The notes under the pieces are model-generated. The model was not told the DNA's origin, searched no databases, and saw only the letters and a program-made list of their open reading frames with translations. From Siphonodentalium dalli (taxonomy: Eukaryota > Mollusca > Scaphopoda > Gadilida > Siphonodentaliidae), in NCBI GenBank assembly GCA_032622095.1, contig CP136061.1, positions 20,960,991-21,024,990 on the forward strand: 64,000 nt of DNA, given 5' to 3'. This document shows, piece after piece, positions 13,343 to 23,694 of the stretch. How positions within the stretch are numbered: the stretch's first letter is position 1; the number at the start of each line of letters is the position of its first letter. The position numbers and the translations under genes were made by a program.

Positions 13343-13592
13343 TTAACCCTTCCATGACTGGAGCCTCCTGAAATTTTGCAAAAACCCTGTGCCAATGCAT
13401 TCTCTTATATATGCAAGTCTCCCATAGGGAGCCTCACATATATAAGAGAATACATTGACCTAAATATATTTACCTTGTGAGCAAGTGCCTTCTCTTATAT
13501 ATTTGAGGATCCAGACTCGCATATATGAGAAAATGCACTGGCACAGGGTGTTTTATGCTGCACCAGTGCAGCCCCCGTCATAAAACGGTTAA
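13343..13592. mobile_element. TTAA-flanked hairpin MITE, intron 8 copy 1
   Basis: Bounded by TTAACCCTTCCATG on the left and CATAAAACGGTTAA on the right, with internal inverted copies of 'attctcttatatatg'. The paralogous copy is 22187-22440. TTAA ends with CCCTTT-like termini resemble piggyBac-type MITEs (inference). A partial relative lies at 45845-45945. Confidence 0.7.
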
Positions 13593-13677
13593 GCGTCTAT
13601 TGCAAGAATAAGATTAACTCTAATTGAACCAGGTGATTTTTTTTAAATAAATCAAAAAAATTAAGTTATTTGATTTA

Positions 13678-14500
13678 TACCGCAGCGTAGAACCGCCACC
13701 TCCTCTTTTGTTACTAACTTGTTTAAACAAGTTACTAACTTGTTTAAACAAGATACTAACTTGATTAAACAAGTTAACTTGTTTAAACAAGTTAGCTAAC
13801 TTGTTTAAACAAGTTAACTAACTTGTTTAAACAAGTTACTAAATTGTTTAAACAAGTTACCTAAATTGTTTAAACAAGTTAACTAACTTATTTAAACAAG
13901 TTAGCTAACTTGTTTAAACAAGTTACTAAATTGTTTAAACAAGTTAGCTAACTTGTTTAAACAATTTAGCTAACATGATTAAACAAGTTAGCATCTGGCC
14001 CAATCACGGATAGCCATTTTCTACAACAGCGTGGAGCCACCACATCCTCTTCTGTTACTAACTTGTTTAAACAATTTAGTAACTTGTTTAAACAATTAGC
14101 TATCTTGTTTAATCAATTTAGTAACTTCTTTGAACAAGTTAGCTAACGTGTTTACACAAGTTAGTTAACTTATTTAAACAAGTTAGTTAACTTGTTTAAA
14201 CAAGCTAGTAACTTGTTTAAACAAGTTAGTACTTGTTTAAACAAGTTAGTAACTTGTTTACACAAGTTAGATAACTTGTTTAAACTATTTAGTAACTTGT
14301 GTAAACAAGTTAGCTAACTTTTTTAAACAAGTTAGTAACTTGTTTACACAAGTTAGTTAACTTGTTTAAACAAGTTAGTAACTTGTGTACACAAGTTAGC
14401 TAACTTGTTTAAACAAGTTACTAACTTGTGTACAGAAGTTAGCTAACTTGTTTAAACAAGTTAATAACAAAAGAGGAGGTGGCGGTTCTACGCTGCCGTA
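13678..14500. mobile_element. 823-bp foldback element made of palindromic satellite, 6-bp TSD
   Basis: The ends are inverted repeats of about 35 bp (TACCGCAGCGTAGAACCGCC at left; the complement of TACGGCAGCGTAGAACCGCC at right). GATTTA is duplicated immediately outside (13672-13677 and 14501-14506). The paralogous segment has a single GATTTA at 22516-22521 and no insert, an empty site. The interior is dozens of imperfect copies of the palindrome ACTTGTTTAAACAAGT. A degenerate copy of the terminal sequence recurs internally near 14033-14060 in the same orientation as the left end. No ORF is present. Confidence 0.85.
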
Positions 14501-15224
14501 GATTTAAATAAGATTTTTTTTCATTTAAATCAATTTGTTTTTTTATTTCTGTTATGAAAATATGTAATTGTGCACTTTCTCTGATATATGAAGGTTCTAA
14601 AAGGTGTTGCTTATTATATCCAAGGCTGGATTAATCAGAATTCTATGATTACATTATTATTTATTATTTTTTGTATACCAATTAAACACACAAATATGAT
14701 GGCAGTACAGATAGCGAACATGTACTTTATGCATATGTATACACTTAGATCTGCATGGGCTCCCATGGTTGTGATATCTGGAAATGTAGATCTGTGTTTA
14801 AACTTTTATCAATAAATTTAGTCAATTTTAGCTAAATCCTGAATATAATATCAATCATGTTTGGTCTTCAGTTACTTGAGGACATAATCACACCATATAT
14901 AAAGTACAGACACTAGAAAACTAGAGTTGTTTAGATGGTAGAGTTACTCGATTAGCATTGACATATACGGCAATCAGAAAAGGAAAGGAATCTGAACAGT
15001 GTAGTGACTAGTGAGGCGTGCTGAATCTGAGTGTAGCACAGACAACAGTAACAATGTTAAGTGGAACCAGGGTCTGCGCTGGATCGAAATTTACTTTTGC
15101 CAAATAATTTGCCAAATGAAAATATTTTTTGCCAAATTCAATTAGAATTTGCCAAATGTTATCCCTGATAGTATCATTTTCTGCAAACTTGATTGAGTTT
15201 TATATTTCGACACTCGTTATTTGA

Positions 15225-15365
15225 AAAGCGTTATGATGTTTTCTATAGCGTGATATGGCCGACTTGCTTGAGATTTACGCCGATGTTATGATGTTTTCTA
15301 TAGCGTGATACGGCCGACTTGCTTGAGATTTACACCGATGTTATGATGTTTTCTATAGCGTGATG
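15225..15365. repeat. 55-bp minisatellite, truncated array
   Basis: About two and a half copies of a unit containing GTTATGATGTTTTCTATAGC and GGCCGACTTGCTTGAGATTT. The array is cut by the left end of the transposon at 15366. The intact counterpart is 23248-23470 with four copies. Confidence 0.85.
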
Positions 15366-15683
15366 TTTATATAGAAGGTGAGAAAAACCTACCTCTTACC
15401 ATCTATACACCAGTCCGTTCCAGCGTTGCACCTGACATCGCATATCAGAGTTACCATTCATGATATTCACACAGACATCATTGAGGGTCAAATTTGATGT
15501 AGTGTTAATGGCGACGTTTCGACTAATTTGATATAGACTTTGGTGTATAGATGGTAAGATGGTAAGAGGTAGGTTTTTCTCACCTTCTATATAAACTGAT
15601 CTGATGTTACGTGAGCTAGCCTTTTGCATCGATGCACTTCGGCGGGCTGATCCTTCTTACTAAATCTCTGCATCTATGTTCCA

Positions 15684-16020
15684 GTGTGCATCGGGCATCG
15701 CTTTCAGATGTCACCTAACGTAACGTTCATAATTTCCCAACTAACTACCTGCCCAACAACCCCATCGACAGCCACTCGCCCAACGTCATCAATCAACCCA
15801 GCACACCTCACCTCAACCAACATATTATTCCCACCCTATTCCGTCGACCTCACCGCCCCCTCAACCAACTCAACCTCACCTCCAAGACATACCACCACCT
15901 TCAAACCCAGGTCTACCTCATCACTCATCGACATGAGCTAGATTACCACCTCAACGAGTTCAACATAATTACTCGGCCATCCCGAAACCAACACATCGCC
16001 CTCCGGCGAGAGAAAATTGA
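15684..16020 (+). other. unrecognised proline/threonine-rich open stretch inside the element
   Basis: Two plus-strand frames stay open through a locally C-rich segment. One (15684-15941) is Pro/Thr/Ser-rich. The other reads a His/Arg-rich text that includes LFRRPHRPLNQLNLTSKTY and ends near 16022. The composition differs from both sides and could be the tail of a decayed transposon gene, or simply biased composition. I assign no function. Confidence 0.25.
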
Positions 16021-16505
16021 AAATTCGTGACGAGTTTCATAAATATCATATGAGAGAAACACGAATTACATATTCTATTTATCATATGACACCTATAAAT
16101 TGATTATGATGTCCAAAACGCACACAAATCAATAAATAGCTATATGACATCGGCAGCAAAAAGTTAATGTGACGTCACTTCATTGCACCGGAAGCCCAAT
16201 TACACCTGGTGAACTAGCAGAAATAATATGCACGCGAAGATATAGTGCGCTAGCGCTATTCTGTTCTCAGTTTGTGACATTATATCGTATGTTTATTAGA
16301 TAAATTCGAATTACATATTCTATTTATCGTATAACAATGTCCAAAACTATATATTTCAAGATTATAATTTACGAGAATTTCGGCATCGCGTTGATTCGTG
16401 TATTTGACGCGCACGAATTTGACCTGCATTTAGTCAGAGATGCGGCTCGGCCCCCGGCTGCCATTCAGCCAATCAGAACATACTTTTTGTCAACAAACCA
16501 ATCAA

Positions 16506-16676
16506 ATTGTGTTTGTTTGGCTTCAAACAGTATAATTGCGGTTGAGAGAATTCTGGAACAGACTATAGCATTCAATGATGCTGGAAGAGCGGTAACTCTT
16601 CCACTTCCTTTTTTGAAGTTTCCATGTGCGGAGCAACCAAAATTTAATTCACTTGAACATTTTCTCAATTATTGAC
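16506..16676 (+). repeat. split direct repeat A1
   Basis: A 171-bp copy of 19483-19653, beginning ATTGTGTTTGTTTGGCTTC and ending TTTCTCAATTATTGAC. It marks the 5' end of the YR retrotransposon. Confidence 0.85.
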
Positions 16677-16746
16677 ACGAAAGTATTTTCGTTCGAACAT
16701 TTTCTTGATTATTGATTGTTCCCGCATTGTTAGGGCTAAGTCAGCT

Positions 16747-18040
16747 ATGACCACTCGCTCTCAAAGGTCACGGAAGACCGTGGACTACCAAAAATTGAAT
16801 TCTGGTCTGGACGACTTTGATCTAGAGGACACCGGGGCGATCAGCCCACTTGAAGTTGATGACACAGAAAGTGACAATGTTGTTAAGGACAAGTTCCTGT
16901 ATTCTGCTAGTGCTGATGCTGAATATTCTGATGTTGGAGAGAATGATGATGTTCCTATCTCAGAATCTATTGACACTCACACTGACCGGAGTAATTTGGA
17001 CAAACATATTGCTCAGCTCCAAAGCAAAGTTAAGCAGGCGGAGCTGGAACAGGACAGAGAAAATAAAATTCTGGAGATAAAAAGATTAGAGCAGAAATTG
17101 TCTACAACCAGAGAGAACACCAAGAGAATTAAAGGTGTGCATGCTAGTGCTAGTAATTCTACAAAAGATGCCGAACAATCGGATATGTCTTTAAATATTG
17201 ATAAATTACGAAAACTTGAAGCTCTTAATGCGAAAGTTTCCCAGAAACTGTCATCACTTGGTCTTGGAGCTAACAATAATAATGATGTGTTACCTCAAGC
17301 AGATAACGAATTGCAGTTAGATCATAATGATAACGATGACAATGAGTCGCAATGCGACAATACTCGAATTTATGCTCAAAACTCCCATTCAAGTTTAAAG
17401 TCAGGCATTACTGCCAAGCCGTCAGATAGGGTCATCAACCCACAGATTTTCCCCCATGCTACTTTAGAATTTGAATATGTGAATTCAAATATTGAATTTA
17501 AGAGTCTTTAATTCATTTCAACAGTTTGTAGCTGGTGAACTTGAAACTATCACCAGGGTAGGTATTTCTGTTTCTGAAAGAACAGGACGATTAAACCTGT
17601 TGAAAAAGATTTCATATTACCATTCTATATATGAATGGAAGGCTCTTTTGACCTTTTATGCAGACTGGCTACGACGCATAGAGTTGGGAAAGAATAGGTG
17701 GGTTGATGATCCCAGTATTATCGAGTTGCCCATATTGTCAAAGCATATACGCACACAACTGTTCGAGCCACCTCCTTCGTGTGACGTGGGAGTTCAGCCT
17801 TCTATCAAAGGTGTTGATGATTGCACATGGTATTGCTCGCCTTATCAGAGAAATCACTGTTTGCAGTCTGGCCCTCACCGCGCACTGGTTCAGGGGCAGA
17901 CTAGAACAGTGGAGCACATCTGCGCCACATGTTGGCGACAGCACAAGGAGAAGAAGCCTCACCCAGAGTCTTCTTCTTCTTGTCCGGATCATGCTAAATC
18001 ATTTTACAGCACTAACAGCAGTTTCAATCACAATAGTTAG
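16747..18040 (+). pseudogene. gag-like ORF of split-direct-repeat retrotransposon, frameshifted
   Basis: ORF1 probably starts at the ATG at 16747 (MTTRSQRSRKT). It has an acidic, disordered N-terminus, a coiled-coil-like charged stretch (HIAQLQSKVKQAELEQDREN), then a conserved block with ITAKPSDRV, PQIFPHA and EYVNSN. A small insertion at about 17508 ends the frame with a stop. The shifted frame continues with FQQFVAGELE, ADWLRRIELGKN and a zinc-finger-like array (WYCSPYQRNHC, PHRA, EHICATCW). The minus-strand homologue at 34246-35587 has the same blocks. Its role would be the nucleocapsid-like protein of the element. As shown it is broken. Confidence 0.75.
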
Positions 18041-18059
18041 AATCAACATCCCAAAATGT

Positions 18060-18760
18060 CATGACCACACTAATTTCACCCTAATATAATAAGGTTCACA
18101 CTAACAATAATTTCAAACAAATATGCATACCAATGAAAATTTAACACAAATATATAAACTGAAACCATATGATATTTCACACTATTAAATATGATATATA
18201 AGTTCACACTAATGACAATTTCATACGAATATGACAATTTCACACTAATATCATAAGATCACACTAGTTGAAATAACTTCTCACTAACATAATATTTTAC
18301 ACTAATATAATAATTTCTCACAATCTGATAATTTCACACAATCTGATAATTTCACACTATTGACTCAATTTGACTGCCAATTTTACACTATTGACAATAT
18401 AATTACACTATTGATTTATAATGTTGACTATTTTCACACCAAATACTATTTTCACAACAAATACTATTTTCACAATAAATACTATTTTCACAAAAAATAC
18501 TATTTTCACAACAAATACTATTTTGACACCAAATACTAATTTCACACTAATACCTGTAATAATTTCTCACTCTATGACAATTTTCGCACTTTAAAATGAC
18601 AAATTGCACACCTATTGACAAATTCACACTAATTTGACAATTTCACACTGACACGACAATTTCCATACTAATATGACAATTCTCACTACTTGACAAATTC
18701 ACATAAATATGATAATTCTCACAATAATATAACATTTCTCACTTATATCACAATGTTATA
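18060..18760. repeat. degenerate 'ttcacactaatatgacaa' repeat
   Basis: Dozens of short, diverged copies of phrases such as TTCACACTAATATGACAAT and ACTATTTTCACAACAAAT fill the space where RT and recombinase genes would be expected. No ORF is present. Confidence 0.75.
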
Positions 18761-19223
18761 ACACAATCTACAAGACCGAAATACATAAAACAAATAATCA
18801 AATTGTAATTGGGCTTACTACGTGTAATTAAATAATTTGGAAATAAAAGTATGCGACTGGTCACGAGACACATATTGCCATTACAATATTAAAAATAATG
18901 CATAGATAAATTCAAGCCTTTTGTCTGTCAATTCGGATATGCGACAATATATGGTGACTTGTGTATTATGGGTTTATAAATACATTGTATATTATACTAT
19001 ATATATATATGTGTATTATTTTTGTGAGATGTGGATACTGGCCCAGTTATTTTCATTTCAGGTTGCTTGTTGTCACGTCTTCAGGGTCCATCGGCGCTCT
19101 GGGACGCGGTTTGCAGTTAGGAGGCCTCAGTTCCTATACCTCCGGCTCTTACTCGGCAAGCAACTTGACATCGGAATATGGCTCCAATCTTATCCGAATC
19201 TTCTTTCTGGCGGCCTACGGCTT

Positions 19224-19485
19224 GGCGGGCATTCCATAGTTTTGACTCACGGATGCCGGCAGCCACTTCCCTTTTTCACACCACACATTTGCTGTGCCAC
19301 ACTCTACAGGGGAAATTTTGTTTCACTTATAGAATGTGGCATATAATTGGTAGGTGGCTGTCGGTGCCCATATGCATGTTGTATATATATATTATACGAT
19401 TCAAATGTTCTGTATGATTATGCATGGAAGCTTCAAGAATAAATAATTGCACTATAATATATCTAGTTTTCTCTCAGCTGCAATT
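19224..19485 (+). repeat. split direct repeat B1
   Basis: A 262-bp copy of 19694-19953, starting GGCGGGCATTCCATAG and ending CTCAGCTGCAATT. It overlaps the start of A2 by ATT, forming the presumed recombination core. Just upstream (about 19055-19223) the text is homologous to the minus-strand element at 31940-32130. Confidence 0.85.
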
Positions 19486-19653
19486 GTGTTCGTTTGGCTT
19501 CAAACAGTATAATTGCGGTTGAGAGAATTCTGGAACAGACTATAGCATTCAATGATGCTGGAAGAGCGGTAACTCTTCCACTTCCTTTTTTGAAGTTTCC
19601 ATGTGCGGAGCAACCAAAATTTAATTCACTTGAACATTTTCTCAATTATTGAC
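19483..19653 (+). repeat. split direct repeat A2
   Basis: Direct copy of 16506-16676 with one or two substitutions, placed between B1 and B2 as in PAT/Ngaro elements. Confidence 0.85.
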
Positions 19654-19693
19654 CCACCCGCCACTCCCATTTAATTTTGTTTTAACTAATATA

Positions 19694-19953
19694 GGCGGGC
19701 ATTCCATAGTTTTGACTCACGGATGCCGGCAGCCACTTCCCTTTTTCACACCACACATTTGCTGTGCCACACTCTACAGGGGAAATTTTGTTTCACTTAT
19801 AGAATGTGGCATATAATTGGTAGGTGGCTGTCGGTGCCCATATGCATGTTGTATATATATTATACGATTCAAATGTTCTGTATGATTATGCATGGAAGCT
19901 TCAAGAATAAATAATTGCACTATAATATATCTAGTTTTCTCTCAGCTGCAATT
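19694..19953 (+). repeat. split direct repeat B2
   Basis: Direct copy of B1, one TA dinucleotide shorter in the TATATA run, ending at the retrotransposon's 3' boundary with CAATT. Confidence 0.85.
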
Positions 19954-20039
19954 ATCGGAAGGTGATATATGAATTAGTAATTGATATGAAATTGATTTAT
20001 GACATAGTTTCCAACGTAAATAATGATTGAGTCATATGA

Positions 20040-21690
20040 TAAATAGAGATTCGCCCTTACAATATATCTACACCCCCTACCAAAATTCATATACATGCCA
20101 ATATCTGTTTCCCCAAATCCGATCTTCAAAGGGTTTATGCATCAAACCACCCATGACCATACCATATGGTTCCTTTCAATATCCTGTATATAAGATTATG
20201 TTTCAATCCGAATCAAGTATCACATATCATATAATTGTCAAAGTCACACCAGCTGATGATATCCGATTTCAGCTCTAGTACCCCCTGTGGAAACCCGACA
20301 GCAAATAACAGCAATCCAACATGCAGGTGGTAGATAAGCCCTACAGATGCGCTAACAATCAATTATATTCTCAAATTCAAATAACAATGGGTGGTTCCCG
20401 GATAACCGAAACCGAATCTCATACATACATCGCCTATTACTAGAAAAAATGATCAGCACTCATAACTCCCCCCCCCCCCCCCCCCCCCCCCCCCCCGCCT
20501 TTTTTTTTTTTTACCCCAGACCACTTGTTTGAATTGGGCATGTGGCTAGGAATATCGCTCAAAGTATACCATAAATGAGCAACACCCCCCATTACAAAGG
20601 CCAAACACACAATATCATGTTCACCTATGTCATTATAGACAACATATGTAACCCCCTCCCCAATTATAGACCAAACACGCAATATCATTCTCCCATCTGA
20701 ACTGCATGCTTATATATAAACCCGTGCCCGCCAAACAAACTTAACCCCCATTGTGTATACATATATGTTCCTACTAATAACTCCACTCATCTCAACAATG
20801 TACATAATGTACAATATGAAGTCAAATGGGTTCCCACAAATATTCCCACCCCCTCCACATGACCCCTCACCACTGGTCCGAGTTGTGTGTTCAGCTATAA
20901 TATCATTATAGAGACCAAACACGCAATATCACCCTCCCATTTTAACTGCATGATATCATATAAACCCGTGCCCATCAAACAAACTTAACCCTATTGTGTA
21001 TACATATATGTTCCTACTAATAATCCCATTCGCCCCATTAACGTACATGTGTACAACCCCCCCCCCCCCCCCCCCCTCAACAGAAATACAAATGCGTGCC
21101 ACCATTTATTTATAGATATAAACACGAATTATTACCCATCTCGCCCCTCCAGCGTGCATATACTCACATGACTCATGCCCTCCAAGTAAACTGAATCCAA
21201 CTATGACCCATATATATATCTAGTAATATATGCATATTCGCTCAATAATATATATATATATATATGTGTAACTCTCCCCAACCGAAATACACATACATGC
21301 CAACACTTACTGTTATAGGCCAAACAGGCACTATTAACATCCACACCCGCCTGCCCAGCATGCTCATATATAGATAAACGTCTGCCAATTAAATTAAATT
21401 CATCGCCAAAAATATATAGACATGTGTATCCATTTCGCCCAAAATAGAATATAGATACCCAGAGAAACATAACAGCATGTCTGTAAACCCATTCATGTAC
21501 CTGAACCGAACCCAAAATGTATTTATGTAACAACTAATACACCCATTCCTTTCCAGATAAATTCCAAATATCTAAAATGATCCAAGCTCGATTTTGCTCA
21601 TTATTCATTTGATTTTCTAAAAATCGGTTCACACTCTGACGAGACTCTACCGAATTAATATAGGTTTATCACTTGATAAAACTATATCAA
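20040..21690. repeat. C-rich degenerate satellite, about 240-bp period, with poly-C runs
   Basis: The block GACCAAACACGCAATATCA recurs at about 20671 and 20913, followed each time by 'aacccgtgccc' and ATTGTGTATACATATATGTT. More diverged units extend to about 21540. A run of 29 C lies at 20468-20496 followed by 12-13 T, and a run of 20 C at 21057-21076. No gene is present; the minus-strand 'glycine-rich' ORF over the poly-C run is an artefact. Confidence 0.75.
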
Positions 21691-21842
21691 ATTATTCGAA
21701 ACGTCGCCATTAACACTACATCAAATCTGACCCTCAATGATGTATGTGTGAATATCACGAATGGTAAATCTGATATGCGATGTCAGGTGCGACGCTGGAA
21801 CGGACTTTGGTGTATAGATGGTAGGTAGGTTTTTCTCACCTT

Positions 21843-22085
21843 CTATATAAAAAAACGAAGCTTCAGGAATGGAGGGGCAGGTAGACTGTTCTCCTTGCTG
21901 TAGACAGCACACTTCTTAAATTGACACGGAGACATCCTCCATGCATATCGTATTCCGTTAATATGTTTATTGCATGTCAATAAATAAAGAATCTCCACTG
22001 TTTGGGTAGTGTACCTAACAATAGGAGCTGGTACCCAGTCACTGTCATTGTAGCATTTGGTGCCTCCATACCGTGAACAGCATAT
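21843..22085 (-). CDS. SIAE: SIAE gene A, terminal exon 9, inner copy
   Basis: An 81-codon exon following a TATTTTCAG acceptor. It encodes the C-terminal Cys-rich part of sialate O-acetylesterase: ICCSRYGGTKC, DWVPAPIV, GIRYAWRMSPCQFKKC and SLPAPPFLKL match the family. It enters in phase 0, matching the end of exon 8. The last codons (after LKL) and the TAG stop are read from the terminal inverted repeat of the adjacent transposon, so the native C-terminal tail has been replaced. It is the nearest exon 9 to exon 8 and thus the default last exon. Confidence 0.88.
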   Translation of the reverse strand: MCCSRYGGTKCYNDSDWVPAPIVRYTTQTVEILYLLTCNKHINGIRYAWRMSPCQFKKCAVYSKENSLPAPPFLKLRFFI

Positions 22086-22186
22086 CTGAAAATACAGATA
22101 GAAATATGACAAAACTTAGAACAAACTTATTATCATTGATGAATTCACATGGCATCTGGGAATCGTGAGCAGCACGACTTAATCGG

Positions 22187-22440
22187 TTAACCCTTCCATG
22201 AATGGAGCCTCCTGAAATTTTGCAAAAACCCTGTGCCAATGCATTCTCTCATATATGCAAGTCTCCCATAGGGAGCCTCACATATATAAGAGAATACATT
22301 GACCTAAATATATTTACCTTGTGAGCATGCAAGTGCATTCTCTTATATATTTGAGGATCCAGACTCGCATATATGAGAAAATGCACTGGCACATGGTGTT
22401 TTATGCTGCACCAGTGCGGCCCCCGACATAAAAGGGTTAA
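22187..22440. mobile_element. TTAA-flanked hairpin MITE, intron 8 copy 2
   Basis: Bounded by TTAACCCTTCCATG and CATAAAAGGGTTAA; the right end is better preserved here than in the copy at 13343-13592. Internal inverted 'attctcttatatat' arms give hairpin potential. Confidence 0.75.
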
Positions 22441-23247
22441 GCGTCTATTGCAAGAATAGGATTAACTCTAATTGAACCAGGTGATTTTTTTTAAATAAAT
22501 AAAAAAAATTAAGTTGATTTAAATCAGATTTTTTTTTCATTTAAATCAATTTTTTGTTTTAATTTCTGTTATGAAAATATGTAATTGTGCACTTTCTCTG
22601 ATATATGAAGGTTCTAAAAGGTGTTGCTTATTATATCCAAGGCTGGATTAATCAGAATTCTATGATTATATTATTATTTACTATTTTTTGTATACCAATT
22701 AAACACACAAATATGATGGCAGTACAGATAGCGAACATGTACTTTATGCATATGTATACACTTAGATCTGCATGGGCTCCCGTGGTTGTGATATCTGGAA
22801 ATGTAGATCTGTGTTTAAACTTTTATCAATAAATTTAGTCAATTTTAGCTAAATCCTGAATATAATATCAATCATGTTTGGTCTTAAGTTACTTGAGGAC
22901 ATAATCACACCATATATAAAGTACAGACACTAGAAAACTAGAGTTGTTTAGATGGTAGAGTTACTCGATTAGCATTGACATATTCGGCAATCAGAAAAGG
23001 AAAGGAATCTGAACAGTGTAGTGACTAGTGAGGCGTGCTGAATCTGAGTGTAGCACAGACAACAGTAACAATGTTAAGTGGAACCAGGGTCTGTGCTGGA
23101 TCGAAATTTACTTTTGCCAAATAATTTGCCAGATGAAAATATTTTTTGCCAAATTTAATTAGAATTTGCCAAATGTTATCCCTGATAGTATCATTTTCTG
23201 CAAACTTGATTGCGTTTTATATTTCGACACTCGCTATTTGAAAAGCG

Positions 23248-23470
23248 TTACGATGTTTTCTATAGCGTGATACGGCCGACTTGCTTGAGATTTACGCCGA
23301 TGTTATGATGTTTTCTATAGCGTGATACGGCCGACTTGCTTGAGATTTACGCCGATGTTATGATGTTTTCTATAGCGTGATACGGCCGACTTGCTTGAGA
23401 TTTACGCCGATGTTATGATGTTTTCTATAGCGTGATATGGCCGACTTGCTTGAGATTTACACCGATGTTA
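23248..23470. repeat. 55-bp minisatellite, four copies
   Basis: Near-identical units of TGTTTTCTATAGCGTGATAC plus GGCCGACTTGCTTGAGATTT. It lies in intron 8 of gene A; the truncated counterpart is 15225-15365. Confidence 0.9.
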
Positions 23471-23570
23471 GTAGAATTCTACATTCCTACTGTTGGAATA
23501 GCACCCGAATACTAACTCATTAGTTTCACACACACGAACAAGTTCATTATATGTCTTTAAGAACTTATCT

Positions 23571-23694
23571 CACCTCAAATCCCATTGTACTTCTCACCTC
23601 AAATCCCATTGTACTTCTCACCTCAAATCCCATTGTACTTCTCACCTCAAATCCCATTGTACTTCTCACCTCAAATCCCATTGTACTTCTCACT
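23571..23694. repeat. 24-bp minisatellite spanning a 5' splice site
   Basis: Five perfect plus-strand copies of CTCACCTCAAATCCCATTGT-ACTT. Gene B has the equivalent 24 bp once (54356-54380). Confidence 0.95.

Larger units (their letters stand above)
13018..15365. repeat. duplicated segment (exon 9 plus intron 8), copy 1
   Basis: Apart from the 823-bp foldback insertion at 13678-14500, this segment matches 21857 to about 23475 nearly base for base: exon 9, a TTAA-flanked hairpin, a 'gattta' site, a conserved 75-codon chance ORF and a 55-bp minisatellite. The match ends exactly at the left end of the 15366-21851 transposon. Confidence 0.9.
16506..19953 (+). mobile_element. Ngaro/PAT-type YR retrotransposon with split direct repeats, internally deleted
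   Basis: The order is A1 (16506-16676), gag-like ORF, B1 (19224-19485), A2 (19483-19653), B2 (19694-19953). A1/A2 are 171-bp direct copies; B1/B2 are about 260-bp direct copies. B1 runs straight into A2 sharing ATT, and the same ATT is found at the start of A1 and the end of B2. That is the pattern expected if the element circularises and integrates by tyrosine recombinase at a short core. RT and recombinase genes are missing: after gag comes a degenerate AT-rich repeat (18060-18760). It is therefore a non-autonomous deletion derivative. Confidence 0.8.
15366..21851. mobile_element. 6.5-kb element with long terminal inverted repeats
   Basis: The left end (TTTATATAGAAGGTGAGAAA) and right end (its complement, finishing CACCTTCTATATAAA) are inverted copies over about 180 bp. 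A further inverted copy of the tip at about 15535-15598 folds the left end into a hairpin by itself. Inside are a C/A-rich stretch with two overlapping open frames (15684-16020), a complete split-direct-repeat retrotransposon (16506-19953) and a C-rich satellite. I find no transposase, so it looks non-autonomous or decayed. No target duplication is visible, because each side abuts a different end of the duplicated gene segment. Confidence 0.7.
21857..23475. repeat. duplicated segment (exon 9 plus intron 8), copy 2
   Basis: The counterpart of 13018-15365, without the foldback insertion at the GATTTA site. Differences are scattered single bases, so the duplication looks recent compared with the gene A/gene B split. 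Confidence 0.9.

Noticed and set aside
13690-14480. CRISPR or origin-like array of palindromes
   Set aside because: Bounded by TIRs and a target duplication with an empty paralogous site, so it is a transposon insertion.
14588-14815. 75-codon ORF conserved at 22605-22832
   Set aside because: The conservation reflects the recent segment duplication, with differences no rarer than in flanking intron; no domain.
16337-16675. 112-codon plus-strand ORF
   Set aside because: It crosses the 5' boundary of the retrotransposon into repeat A1, and A1 recurs as non-coding A2, so it is unlikely to be a gene.
20440-20688. Glycine-rich ORF
   Set aside because: It is the translation of a poly-C/poly-T run.
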